Shown here one piece after another: positions 1 to 7,683 of a DNA stretch of 22,386 bases. The translations under genes were made by a program, and so were the position numbers. The notes beneath the pieces were generated by a model. The model made no database searches, was not told the DNA's origin, and worked only from the letters and a program-made list of their open reading frames with translations. Positions within the stretch are counted from its first letter, which is position 1. Each line of letters begins with the position of its first letter. Location of the stretch: the IMG/VR virus record IMGVR_UViG_3300021520_000012, positions 1 to 22,386 of that record. One strand, given 5' to 3'. This DNA is from a virus.

Positions 1-122
1 GATTCAATAAGACCAACAAATATTGAAATTACAAGTTGCTTATCTACTTCTCCAGCTATTGCGGAATTTAGAGCAAAATCGAAATCCGCACGGGTTTGGA
101 GAATTCTTGGAATACCATTCAT
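1..122 (-). CDS. Partial tail-fibre-region protein (N-terminus only)
   Basis: An ORF starts with ATG at 122 and stays open to the window edge, giving about 40 residues beginning MNGIPRILQTRADFDFAL. AAGGA lies 7 bases upstream of this ATG. The other nearby ATGs fail: one at 127 stops after two codons and one at 118 runs into a stop after about 16 codons. It begins 10 bases after the stop of the fibre-like gene, at the end of the baseplate/fibre run. Short proteins with a similar opening sit beside tail-fibre genes in other phages, where they are treated as fibre assembly or accessory proteins. That role is inferred from position and a loose memory of the family. Confidence 0.6.
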   Translation of the reverse strand, partial: MNGIPRILQTRADFDFALNSAIAGEVDKQLVISIFVGLIE

Positions 123-132
123 TTCATTTTCC

Positions 133-573
133 TTATTGTTCAATAATTGCTAAAACACCGCCGATGGTGATTAGTTTGTATGTTGTTGGTTCGTTGTCCA
201 CTACTGATTTTGGTGCGCTCTCAATAAGTTGGCTAATCTGCTCCGCAGTAAAGGCCCATAACGTCCACTTAGTAACGGAAGCAGTTGGAGTATTTGCTGT
301 GTTGTTATCTACCAGTGATTTATAGGTATTGCCATCATCACCAATAATGCAATCGCCAGTCATATATGTTTCTAGAGCGTCATAATCAGGCAGACCGCGC
401 CGGCTAAAGTAACGCACTCCATTAGCTAGGTAATTCAGAATCCAGTTAAAACGCTGACGACTTGGCGGGATATTTGAAACAGGCCAACCGATAGCTAATT
501 CAGCATCAGCAGGCTTTACTTTATCGCCCGCATCAGCCCAAGCAGTAAGTACCGCTGGTTTAATAATTGACAT
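133..573 (-). CDS. Tail-fibre / baseplate-attached adhesin-like protein
   Basis: A 146-residue protein following the DUF2612 baseplate gene, where contractile-tail phages keep receptor-binding genes. The segment near residues 37-60 (PPSRQRFNWILNYLANGVRY) and the later stretch of Asp-Gly, Tyr and Trp residues (near DDGNTYKSLVDNN and VTKWTLW) resemble the N-terminal, baseplate-binding part of fibre proteins. There is no long C-terminal shaft or tip, so it may be a short fibre, an adaptor onto which another protein docks, or the first part of a split fibre. ATG at 573 has TTGGAG 8 bases upstream, directly after a terminator-like hairpin. Fibre function is inferred from position and pattern. Confidence 0.6.
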   Translation of the reverse strand: MSIIKPAVLTAWADAGDKVKPADAELAIGWPVSNIPPSRQRFNWILNYLANGVRYFSRRGLPDYDALETYMTGDCIIGDDGNTYKSLVDNNTANTPTASVTKWTLWAFTAEQISQLIESAPKSVVDNEPTTYKLITIGGVLAIIEQ

Positions 574-592
574 TTGTTAATCTCCAAAAATG

Positions 593-613
593 AAAAAACC
601 CGCCAAAGCGGGT
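593..613 (-). terminator. Hairpin with T-tract in front of the fibre-like gene
   Basis: On the minus strand ACCCGC, loop TTTG, GCGGGT forms a 6-bp GC-rich stem followed by a run of T (598 down to 593). It lies after the stop of the DUF2612 gene (638) and ends about 20 bases before the ATG at 573. The T-tract leads directly into the TTGGAG ribosome site of that gene. It has the form of an intrinsic terminator. Since it sits inside a co-directional gene run, partial termination or protection of a downstream mRNA end are both possible. Confidence 0.7.
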
Positions 614-637
614 GCGAAGTACCGAATAAAAATCTAT

Positions 638-1294
638 CTAAAATTCATTTGCCATAGCGCCACCGCCAATAGTTGCGCCCTCTTCCATAAATCCCTGCGC
701 CCCCACTTGATTGTCAAAACCAAAGAATTGAGCGCCATCAAATACGGCTTTCCAGCCAATGCTTACACCCGCTGGTCTTGGCAAAATATCGAGCGACTTA
801 ATTAGTTGTTCCTCTAAGTAACTCAGGATTCGACCAATACCGACACCGAATGACATTGATCCTAAATCTTCAACATAGACGTAATCTGTATCGAGAATGA
901 TGGAAAGCGCATTAAGAACGTCATTACCAGTTCCCTTGCAGTAATTTCTTGCAATGGCAGCTTTTATGAGCAATCGAAACTCAGGGTCAGCCAAAACACT
1001 GGTAGCAAAAGCTGATTCAGCGTCATCCCTAAATCTTGATCCAACAAAGGAGTTGCCCTCCTCACCAAAAATATCAGCACCATTTTGACCTTGAAAGCCA
1101 AAAAATTTAACCGCCATTGATAAAGGGATGATTCTGGTAGCGCCTACGATTTGACCTATCACGTCAAGATTTACGCCAGTCATTAAATCTACGTCTGGCA
1201 GTAAAGCCAATTGAGCATAGGCAGACTCATCATTGGCCAGAGGGCTGATAATCGCATCTACATACTTCTGAAAGTTGGTATCTAGTAATGTCAC
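638..1294 (-). CDS. DUF2612-type baseplate protein (gpI-like position)
   Basis: A 218-residue protein immediately after the J-like and Ig-like genes. The opening (LLDTNFQKYVDAIISPLAND) and the middle (RLLIKAAIARNYCKGTGNDV) match the pattern of DUF2612 phage proteins, which take the place of P2 gpI: they connect the J-like wedge to tail fibres at the baseplate rim. The glycine/phenylalanine-rich tail is typical of that family. The start is GTG at 1294, directly after the TAA of the previous gene. GGGGGAG lies 5 bases upstream and strongly supports GTG. Confidence 0.75.
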   Translation of the reverse strand: MTLLDTNFQKYVDAIISPLANDESAYAQLALLPDVDLMTGVNLDVIGQIVGATRIIPLSMAVKFFGFQGQNGADIFGEEGNSFVGSRFRDDAESAFATSVLADPEFRLLIKAAIARNYCKGTGNDVLNALSIILDTDYVYVEDLGSMSFGVGIGRILSYLEEQLIKSLDILPRPAGVSIGWKAVFDGAQFFGFDNQVGAQGFMEEGATIGGGAMANEF

Positions 1295-1630
1295 TTATCT
1301 CCCCCTAAATTGAAGTGCTATACGTGATTGAGCGATGGACTTAATATCCATTGGCACTAGGCTTACAGAAGATTTGCCAACTAAGATGGTAAAGGTAGTC
1401 GCCGCCGAGCTAATGCCATCGCTTGCAGTTACCGTATATCTTAAATTTCTGGACAACTTATTGGGAGCACCCTGAATTATCCCGCTGACTGAATCGATTG
1501 ATAATCCACTGGGTAATAATGGACTGACATCATATGACAATCCTGACGATGAAAATGCTTGCATGGGTGCAAAAGATACTAATTCACCAACGAATAATGA
1601 GTATTCAGATTTATTTATCGTTTTCAGCAT
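1295..1630 (-). CDS. Small Ig-like (He_PIG/cadherin-like) protein in the baseplate operon
   Basis: A 111-residue protein between the J-like gene and the DUF2612 gene. Residues 30-85 follow the pattern of putative Ig (He_PIG) domains: LPSGLSID, then a Ser-Gly-x-Ile-x-Gly turn (VSGIIQGAP), then a strand ending YTVTASDGISS. These beta-sandwich modules usually sit on virion surfaces and are thought to bind carbohydrate weakly. ATG at 1630 lies 2 bases after the stop of the J-like gene, and the stop abuts the GTG of the next gene, so it is translated as part of the baseplate run. No signal peptide is seen. A virion-decorating or fibre-anchoring role is inferred. Confidence 0.65.
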   Translation of the reverse strand: MLKTINKSEYSLFVGELVSFAPMQAFSSSGLSYDVSPLLPSGLSIDSVSGIIQGAPNKLSRNLRYTVTASDGISSAATTFTILVGKSSVSLVPMDIKSIAQSRIALQFRGR

Positions 1631-1632
1631 CT

Positions 1633-2790
1633 TTAGCTTACCGTAACTGCAATATTGGCAATGCTAAAAGAGGCCAGCTCTGAATAAGCCATTTTAATAT
1701 TTGCACTAGATAATGAATCCTGCAATCGCCCAATAGCAAGGCTTGAAACTGAAAAGCCAGCAATTGAGTTGATCGGTTCATAAAGACGGGAATAAATTAC
1801 CTCCCCACCAATATCTTGATTCGCCAATCCCCAGGCCACGATTGCATTAGCTATATCTGCAGGTGCTGTAGATGGATAGCCGTCTTTTTTGGTGATCGCA
1901 ATATTTATATAAATAGGTGCGCTGATTGGTCTAGAAAATATGATCGAGTGCGATCTTCCTTTGTTATCAAGCGCAATACTCGATGAGGTACCAAACAAAG
2001 TAACGCCAAGCGACTTCAATAGCCAAATCATCTGCGCCACATCAGAATCAGACCCACCAGATACGATGCAGCAAACTGAATGAGGTGGTAAGCCATTGGA
2101 ATCCGTTAATTCCGTAGCATTTTCAAACACGATGCAGTTAGTAACATTAGCAACGGATAGCAAGCCACCCTCCAGTGAATCTACCATTGACTGAGAAGCA
2201 ATGGCAACAGATTTAGCGCGCCGAATTCTTAATTCTGAATCCGTTTCTTGTGATCTACCAATGGTCGCGTTACTCGGATTGCTAACCGTTGAAACCCCAA
2301 ATTGAGGTGTAACTAGCTTTGTAATTGAGTTAGATGGAGCTGATACTGCGCCAATTACAGTGCAGATAATAGCTACAGAAATAGAGCCATCGACCCCGAT
2401 CGTAGCATCAGCCATTGTCGAGAACTGGTCTTGTGTAGATGGGTTGGAGATCAATGTGCCCGACGGGATTACAGTATTTGCAATCCCTGTAAAGGTAGCC
2501 AAACCAATGCTATATGCCCCTGCAATGCGACTAATCCCGTTAAGCTGGACTAACCTAGAAAGACCTGATCCGCTTGCGAGAGAAGGATTAAAGGAGTTGT
2601 AAACAGCTTCCGCTAGTTGATCTTCACTACTGATTCCCTCAGAGAAGATGCCGAGCATTTGCCCGTCTTGTGTATCGGGGTCTAAGTTAATACTTGGGCC
2701 AAATATGGCGATCATAGCGGCTTGATAATTCGCCAAGATTACATCTAATCCGTCCCGTTGAAATCCTGTGCTGGTTAATTGCGTTGTCAT
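1633..2790 (-). CDS. Baseplate J-like wedge protein
   Basis: A 385-residue protein with the architecture of the Baseplate_J family. The N-terminus (FQRDGLDVILANYQAAMIAI, then PDTQDGQMLGIFSEG) matches the family. So does the central ATFTGIANTVIPSGTLISNP segment, with the entry motif IPxGT seen in nearly all members, and the RRAKSVAI region. In P2 and related tails J joins gp25/W to the fibre-carrying protein. The start overlaps the gp25-like gene by 4 bases (ATGA). The length is close to that of single-chain J homologues in simple baseplates. Confidence in the family is high. Confidence 0.88.
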   Translation of the reverse strand: MTTQLTSTGFQRDGLDVILANYQAAMIAIFGPSINLDPDTQDGQMLGIFSEGISSEDQLAEAVYNSFNPSLASGSGLSRLVQLNGISRIAGAYSIGLATFTGIANTVIPSGTLISNPSTQDQFSTMADATIGVDGSISVAIICTVIGAVSAPSNSITKLVTPQFGVSTVSNPSNATIGRSQETDSELRIRRAKSVAIASQSMVDSLEGGLLSVANVTNCIVFENATELTDSNGLPPHSVCCIVSGGSDSDVAQMIWLLKSLGVTLFGTSSSIALDNKGRSHSIIFSRPISAPIYINIAITKKDGYPSTAPADIANAIVAWGLANQDIGGEVIYSRLYEPINSIAGFSVSSLAIGRLQDSLSSANIKMAYSELASFSIANIAVTVS

Positions 2791-3149
2791 ACGACGTTAT
2801 CCACCTTAATGTTTTCAATCGTTCCGTAAACTGTTGTCAGATTTACGGCAATACTTAACTTTCTTGTTTCGTGACTAAATAACAGATCAAAGCTAGTTAT
2901 TTCTTTAACGCCCATAGTTCCGAGGATTGACTGTCTAATTAGCGATTCAGCCAATGGGATGTTTGCGGGGTTAATGCAAATATCACTTAGGTAAGGAACT
3001 CCAAAGCCATCGTCCAAGAACCATTCGCCCATGATTGAAAGTAGACGGGTTTTGACGTTCTGAGCTACCGCTTCTTGATCTTTGGCATAGTTGGCTAAGC
3101 CCTGACCGAAAGTCATGTCATGGTTTGAATCTAAGCGTCTAGTAAGCAT
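2787..3149 (-). CDS. gp25/gpW-like baseplate wedge protein
   Basis: A 120-residue protein with the gp25-like pattern: a central KTRLLSIMGEWFLDDGFGVP segment (R-x-x-G-E-x-x-x-D-x-x-x-G-V/I-P) followed by ESLIRQSIL and a C-terminal strand region. The family forms part of the wedge around the hub and primes sheath polymerisation. Its place between the spike and J-like genes is the usual one. It starts with ATG at 3149, sharing one base with the stop of the spike gene (TAATG), and overlaps the J-like gene by 4 bases. Confidence 0.87.
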   Translation of the reverse strand: MLTRRLDSNHDMTFGQGLANYAKDQEAVAQNVKTRLLSIMGEWFLDDGFGVPYLSDICINPANIPLAESLIRQSILGTMGVKEITSFDLLFSHETRKLSIAVNLTTVYGTIENIKVDNVV

Positions 3150-3934
3150 TAAATTGGATTCCCTGATTGATCTGAGCCAGCTTTTACGCCAGTTGTTTTA
3201 TGTGATTTGAGTGAAATTCCACCGCCAGTTACGTCTACAGTAGCGTTTAGAGTCCCATCAAACTTAGCGCTACCATTGCCACCGTTGCCGGGTGATCCAG
3301 CAATATTTCCAATTACGGTAGTGTTCCCATTTAGCGTGATATTTGGGCTATTAATTACGGTTCCTTCTGGAGCATTTATCTCCATCGCGCCACTAGCACT
3401 CATCTTGTAATCACCGCCTGGGGTCTTGGCCTGTACCGACCCATCAGCAAATAGCGTGATTGAGGCTGAGCCATCCTTCAATCTAAGCTGGGCTGAGTCG
3501 GCGCTATATCCACTGACCTTTTTAGGGTTACTGGAGAACCCGACAAATGCGAATCCGTCTGAGTAATCGTGCATCCGATAGTCGGCTGGGGGCGCTGTAC
3601 TTCCACCTGAGAACCAGCCATCTATGCAGCGCTCAGAGAATACTAATAAGCACTCATCGCCAGCCGTAACAGGCATGGTCATGGCAAAAACACCGCCTTG
3701 CAATACATGAACGGGTACATCAAGGCATAAAGGCAAATTAACCTGATTGCCATTGACCATCACCATCTGAATAGTCGGTTGAACTACTGCCGTTTGTACG
3801 TCAGAATTAAAACTCACGACAATGCCAGGGCAAGCCGTATGCAAGGATTTAAGGCGATTATCTAAGGCTTGATTTAATGCGCTTCCAAGTCCTGAGATTA
3901 GCTGAGCATCTTTCTGTAATAGTTCTCCGCTCAT
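3149..3934 (-). CDS. Baseplate central spike (Gp138/gpV-like)
   Basis: A 261-residue protein. Residues 35-130 look like the N-terminal OB-fold of gp138/gpV-type spikes, including PGIVVSFNSDVQTAVVQPTI and the ERCIDGWFSGG segment. Residues 150-235 are short beta repeats rich in Gly, Asn and Thr (INAPEGTVINSPNITLNGN), typical of a beta-helical spike shaft. The last 22 residues keep the apex pattern (SLKSHKTTGVKAGSDQSG) but with a single His (about H245) where many gpV-like tips have His-x-His for iron. It pierces the outer membrane on contraction. It overlaps the hub gene by 4 bases. Confidence 0.82.
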   Translation of the reverse strand: MSGELLQKDAQLISGLGSALNQALDNRLKSLHTACPGIVVSFNSDVQTAVVQPTIQMVMVNGNQVNLPLCLDVPVHVLQGGVFAMTMPVTAGDECLLVFSERCIDGWFSGGSTAPPADYRMHDYSDGFAFVGFSSNPKKVSGYSADSAQLRLKDGSASITLFADGSVQAKTPGGDYKMSASGAMEINAPEGTVINSPNITLNGNTTVIGNIAGSPGNGGNGSAKFDGTLNATVDVTGGGISLKSHKTTGVKAGSDQSGNPI

Positions 3935-4893
3935 TTTTTCTTACCCTTACTGACTGTTGATCTTCCACCCAATGCAACGCATAGGGCTTCGGTTTGCCAT
4001 GTTTGGCTTCTCGTATCGCCCTTGTGGGTGAGTTTGAGAATCTTGTAGATTCCGTCTGTATCTAGCTTGGTGGTCTTATCTGTTGCGGGCATATTGCTTG
4101 AATCAACCGTTGTGCCTGTTAGTTGGTTACCCTTTTGAGTTTCTCCAACCTTTTGACCTTTTAGTTTGATCGAGTTGTTATCCAGCTTTAATGATCCGTT
4201 CGCTCGCGCATTAGGGTTCATCAGAAACTTGACCGTAATACCTTCCTCGTTGATTTCGGGCGAACTGAGCATTCCAGTTAAAGCATTAACTACGATTGCC
4301 TCATTAGGAAGCAATAAATCAGTCTTAACGATCTGCAAAACTCCATCTTGAATTGACCAGTTGGCGCCTGATTGGTTGGCTACTTTATGGAGGGCATCCC
4401 GAGAATTACCCACTAAGACTTTTCCACGAGTGCGAGCTGCGCCAGTAACTTGCTTTACACCATTGTTTGAAGTGGATGTGAAGGTCTTGGCTACCTGATC
4501 GACTACATCAGCATTAGTCGTTCCCGAAGCTAGAACCGTATTGACAAAGGCATTGCGATAGTCGTTATCTCCATCGGCAGCTTCGATTTCAGTAATGAAG
4601 TCGTTGCCTTCACGATAGCGGAATACATGAATGATGTTTCCAGTAAAAACCAGCTTTATATTATCTTTATAGCCAGCATTAAGAAAAATATCGGTGTATT
4701 CCTTCTTGATCTTGGCTTCGTTCTCAGGGTTTAAGTTGAATATCTTAATGAGGGCTTTATTTGGGGTGTGATCAACGGTCTTAACGATCTCGAACTGAAT
4801 GCGGAGATTCGTCACTTTTAGACCGCTTCCACCTTTGCCGATAATCACTTCGGCTACCCTGCCCCATTGCCTTACTGCGCCTGAATCACTCAT
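3931..4893 (-). CDS. Baseplate hub protein (gpD/gp27-like)
   Basis: A 320-residue protein between the plug and spike genes. The N-terminal pattern (LKVTNLRIQFEIVKTVDHTP followed by ALIKIFNLNPEN) is that of phage hub proteins that bridge the tail tube and the spike. Downstream come AGYKDNIKLVFTGNIIHVFR and a segment (EIEAADGDNDYR) typical of the tube-like domains. The Lys-rich C-terminus is probably disordered. The start overlaps the plug gene by 4 bases (ATGA) and the end overlaps the spike gene by 4, which fits stoichiometric assembly of the hub. Confidence 0.78.
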   Translation of the reverse strand: MSDSGAVRQWGRVAEVIIGKGGSGLKVTNLRIQFEIVKTVDHTPNKALIKIFNLNPENEAKIKKEYTDIFLNAGYKDNIKLVFTGNIIHVFRYREGNDFITEIEAADGDNDYRNAFVNTVLASGTTNADVVDQVAKTFTSTSNNGVKQVTGAARTRGKVLVGNSRDALHKVANQSGANWSIQDGVLQIVKTDLLLPNEAIVVNALTGMLSSPEINEEGITVKFLMNPNARANGSLKLDNNSIKLKGQKVGETQKGNQLTGTTVDSSNMPATDKTTKLDTDGIYKILKLTHKGDTRSQTWQTEALCVALGGRSTVSKGKKK

Positions 4894-5210
4894 GGCAATA
4901 AGTCCTGACTGAACCAGTAAACATTGACCCTAGAGCCTAGATCATTCGCCCCAGCGTCAATACCTGAGTTCGATTCGTCATAAACCATTAGTGCGCCCAT
5001 CTTTAAATTGAATGGGGCTAGTAAGTTTTGACCTAAAAGAATAGCGATACCCGACACCAATAGAGTGCTACTGGCATCGTCAGTAATAGACATAGACCAA
5101 ACCCTAGAGCGATCATTAAAACGAATATCGAATTGATACTTTGTATCGCCAAGCTGGGTAACGAATCTCTGGGCTACTGAGGAATTGAGAGGGAGTGTAA
5201 TGATTGTCAT
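4890..5210 (-). CDS. Baseplate plug protein (Pam3 gp18-like)
   Basis: A 106-residue protein with the short beta-rich pattern of the cyanophage Pam3 gp18-type baseplate plug: an N-terminal ITLPLNSS, a GDTKYQFDIRFNDRSRVWSM strand pair, then two further strands ending in YWFSQDLL. Such plugs close the tube end inside the hub. The neighbours (Dit-like protein before, hub after, each overlapping by 4 bases) are those expected for this family. I rely on pattern and position; the alternative is an unrelated small baseplate protein. Confidence 0.7.
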   Translation of the reverse strand: MTIITLPLNSSVAQRFVTQLGDTKYQFDIRFNDRSRVWSMSITDDASSTLLVSGIAILLGQNLLAPFNLKMGALMVYDESNSGIDAGANDLGSRVNVYWFSQDLLP

Positions 5211-5794
5211 TTTCCGAATGATCCGAATACAGTTTTAAGTAAGGATTGCTTTTTATCTCCAGCAGGAACCTCTGCACCTTGCTTCTCGCCACCATCTTTA
5301 GGCTTCTGCGCCTGTCTTGCTTTTGATCTTGGAGGGTAAGTAACTGCCTCAGTGGTGACGATGATTACCTCTCTCAAATCAGCCTCGAAGATTAAAGCGG
5401 ATGAAGTGGCAGCATCTTGAACGGTACGAATACTTGTGCAAACCATGTTCTTGTAGAGCTTTAATCCTGTTTGAACATCGAATGGTTCTGCTGATTTTTG
5501 GAGCTCACAAAGTAAATCGAATGCCCTCTTTGATCTGCTTGTACCGCCTGAGAATTGATCTGCACCAAAGAATCGGGTAATTGGGTTGAGAACGGCATCC
5601 GATACACCCGCCTTGATCTTGACCCGCAAAGGCTTCATATATGCGTGGTCAGAAACTGTTACCCCTGATTCAACTGGGTTATCAGTGACCTCTAATTCAG
5701 CCGTATGATCCTCTTCAAATACTGCATCAAAGACAAATCCGCTAACTGATCGAATAATGGCAACACGGCCTGTGAGTATGCTAAGTAGGCTCAT
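5207..5794 (-). CDS. Dit-like tail/baseplate protein
   Basis: A 195-residue protein directly after the tape measure gene. Residues 18-150 (FVFDAVFEEDHTAELEVTDN, then SGVTVSDHAYMKPLRVKIKA) match the Dit-like tail proteins of this phage group, which ring the tube end and recruit the hub. The Asn-Pro-Val-Glu-x-Gly-x-x-x-x-Asp-His segment is the recognisable core. The C-terminus after residue 153 is lysine- and glycine-rich and probably flexible. The start shares one base with the tape measure stop (TAATG); the end overlaps the plug gene by 4 bases. Confidence 0.78.
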   Translation of the reverse strand: MSLLSILTGRVAIIRSVSGFVFDAVFEEDHTAELEVTDNPVESGVTVSDHAYMKPLRVKIKAGVSDAVLNPITRFFGADQFSGGTSRSKRAFDLLCELQKSAEPFDVQTGLKLYKNMVCTSIRTVQDAATSSALIFEADLREVIIVTTEAVTYPPRSKARQAQKPKDGGEKQGAEVPAGDKKQSLLKTVFGSFGK

Positions 5795-7455
5795 TAGTTA
5801 GCCACCGAATTTTGATGATTTCTAACGGCCTCACGAGTGGCTCGATCGAAGCTCTTAGCCATTACCTCTGGGTTATCAGTCTTGACGTTTACAACTGTGC
5901 CTTGGACCACGGTAGTAGTTGATTTGTTACTTACCGAACCTTGATTTGCAGATACCCCAATAACTCCACCAATTGCATTTATTCCACTAGCTTGTGTTTT
6001 TGAGGTTTGATTTACATCAACCTGAGAGCTAAACGAACCTCCCACAAACCCCTTGACCTGATTAAATAGATCAACAGCTTTTTGAAATGGGTCAATCACA
6101 TAATCATGCCAAAGTTTGCTTATCTTTTCACCAATGCTTTTAATGTCATCCCAAAAGTACCAAATTGCAGCACCTAATCCAGCAATTCCAGCGACCGCCA
6201 AGGTAATGGGCCAGAAAGCCCAAAGCCACATGACAGCAGTCCTGATACCAAAGGTATTCATTAGCAACATTAAACCTGTCATAGCAGCACTTAAAATTGC
6301 CAATGCAGCGGGGAACTGGTTGTAAAGTTGCTCGATTATTGAATCATTACCTTCGACCCAGTTCACTAGATCATCAATGATTAAGAAGATTGCACCAGTC
6401 AAAAGACCGTTGATTGCACCTTTTAATAACCTAACTGCGCCTGTCATCAACCCCATAAGAGTAATATTTGAAAGTATGGCGATGCCCTGCTTAACCATCC
6501 CAGCTATTAGTTCGTACGTTGCCGTTACTGCCTTGGCTATTGCCACACCAGCGAAGATAGTTAATGCGCCGCCAGCTAGATAGGTCAAGATATTAAACTT
6601 TTGAAGAGCATCGACTACGTACATCACACCATTCTTTAGGCGTACAACCCAGTCCCAAACAGTTTCGAGAACTGCTCCAAACAACTTAAACGCCGTAATA
6701 AATGTCCCGCTAGTCGCCTTACGCTGAGCGTTGTAAAAGTCTAGGAAGCCATTGAGGATCTTCTCTACTGCTGGGAAAAGATTAACGGCTAGTAACTTAG
6801 CTAATACACCGATCACAACACCAGTACGCTTAAATAAGATGTTTACATTCTCAGCACGTTCATAATCTGCATCTGAAAATAAGCCCTTTCCCTCCGCCTC
6901 TTCCCGCATTTTTTTGAACGCTTCGCCGCCATCTTTTAGGATTTTGACCATATTAGGGTCAATTCTTAATTTATTTAGATAAGCCAATTGCTCTGCTCTA
7001 GGCAAGCCATTGATCTTATCGGCTACAACTCCAAGCATTTCATCAACGGATCGGACATTACCAGAGGCATCTTTAGCGCTTAGGCCCAGCTTTTGAAAGA
7101 TCATTGCGCCACGGCCAACACCCAATGCAGCTTCACCAGTGATTGAGTTAAGCCCTGCAATACTGGATTTAACCGACTCCATATCAATACCAGCCTCTTT
7201 AGCAACACGGCCTAGAGCTTCAACACTTGATGCTGATACGTCATTAGTCTTAGCAAACTCATTTAATTCTGCCATTCCATGCGCGGCACCGCCAACGAAA
7301 GCAAGAAGTCCGGCGGCTGCGCCCACCATTACTGCGCCAACCTTTAAAGCGGAGGCGTGGATATTGGTAAGCGATTCATCAAATTGCTTGGCTGCCGTTG
7401 TGTCACCCTTGAAAAAGAGTTCTACAAAGAAGCTATCTAGTGCTTGTGCGCTCAC
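5794..7455 (-). CDS. Tail tape measure protein
   Basis: A 553-residue protein whose length sets the tail length; by the usual rule of about 0.15 nm per residue the tail would be roughly 80 nm. The N-terminus resembles tape measures (FVELFFKGDTTAAKQFDESL, then helices with hydrophobic stretch AVMVGAAAGLLAFVGGAA at about 37-54). Further hydrophobic segments lie near 290-310, 325-365 and 385-435, consistent with membrane insertion during DNA entry. The middle is helical and charged; the C-terminus is Ser/Thr/Val-rich. The start is GTG at 7455, 6 bases after the stop of the frameshift extension of the chaperone gene, with GTGAG upstream. No peptidase motif is evident. Confidence 0.87.
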   Translation of the reverse strand: MSAQALDSFFVELFFKGDTTAAKQFDESLTNIHASALKVGAVMVGAAAGLLAFVGGAAHGMAELNEFAKTNDVSASSVEALGRVAKEAGIDMESVKSSIAGLNSITGEAALGVGRGAMIFQKLGLSAKDASGNVRSVDEMLGVVADKINGLPRAEQLAYLNKLRIDPNMVKILKDGGEAFKKMREEAEGKGLFSDADYERAENVNILFKRTGVVIGVLAKLLAVNLFPAVEKILNGFLDFYNAQRKATSGTFITAFKLFGAVLETVWDWVVRLKNGVMYVVDALQKFNILTYLAGGALTIFAGVAIAKAVTATYELIAGMVKQGIAILSNITLMGLMTGAVRLLKGAINGLLTGAIFLIIDDLVNWVEGNDSIIEQLYNQFPAALAILSAAMTGLMLLMNTFGIRTAVMWLWAFWPITLAVAGIAGLGAAIWYFWDDIKSIGEKISKLWHDYVIDPFQKAVDLFNQVKGFVGGSFSSQVDVNQTSKTQASGINAIGGVIGVSANQGSVSNKSTTTVVQGTVVNVKTDNPEVMAKSFDRATREAVRNHQNSVAN

Positions 7456-7461
7456 TTAATC

Positions 7462-7683
7462 TCACTTTTTTTCTTGTCTGCGTTGATATTCAACTTCCTC
7501 ATCCATAGCCTCGTGAAAGTCTGCGAGGTCATTTAGGGTGTAGGAGCCGTCTTTTAATTCGATCAAGGTACATAGCGGCGGGTTACGCATAACCGGACGC
7601 ATGATGTACCAATTGATATTTGCTGATTCAAATACCTCTACGCTTGCTCTGTTCCTGACAGCGAAGTTAAGAGGTTTTCTGGA
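7462..7683 (-). CDS. Frame -1 extension of the tail assembly chaperone (frameshift product)
   Basis: A 73-codon open frame in -1 relative to the upstream chaperone gene. It is entered at a run of seven T and ends with TGA 6 bases before the tape measure start. It has no plausible start of its own: its internal ATGs lack a ribosome site. The translation looks like real protein (NWYIMRPVMRNPP, then an acidic helical end LADFHEAMDEEVEYQRRQ). Fusion with the first 119 residues of the upstream product gives 192 aa. This mirrors lambda G/GT and many other phages, where a shifted longer form helps wind tube subunits around the tape measure. Seen: the open frame and slippery run. Inferred: that ribosomes use it. 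Confidence 0.75.
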   Translation of the reverse strand, partial: SRKPLNFAVRNRASVEVFESANINWYIMRPVMRNPPLCTLIELKDGSYTLNDLADFHEAMDEEVEYQRRQEKK

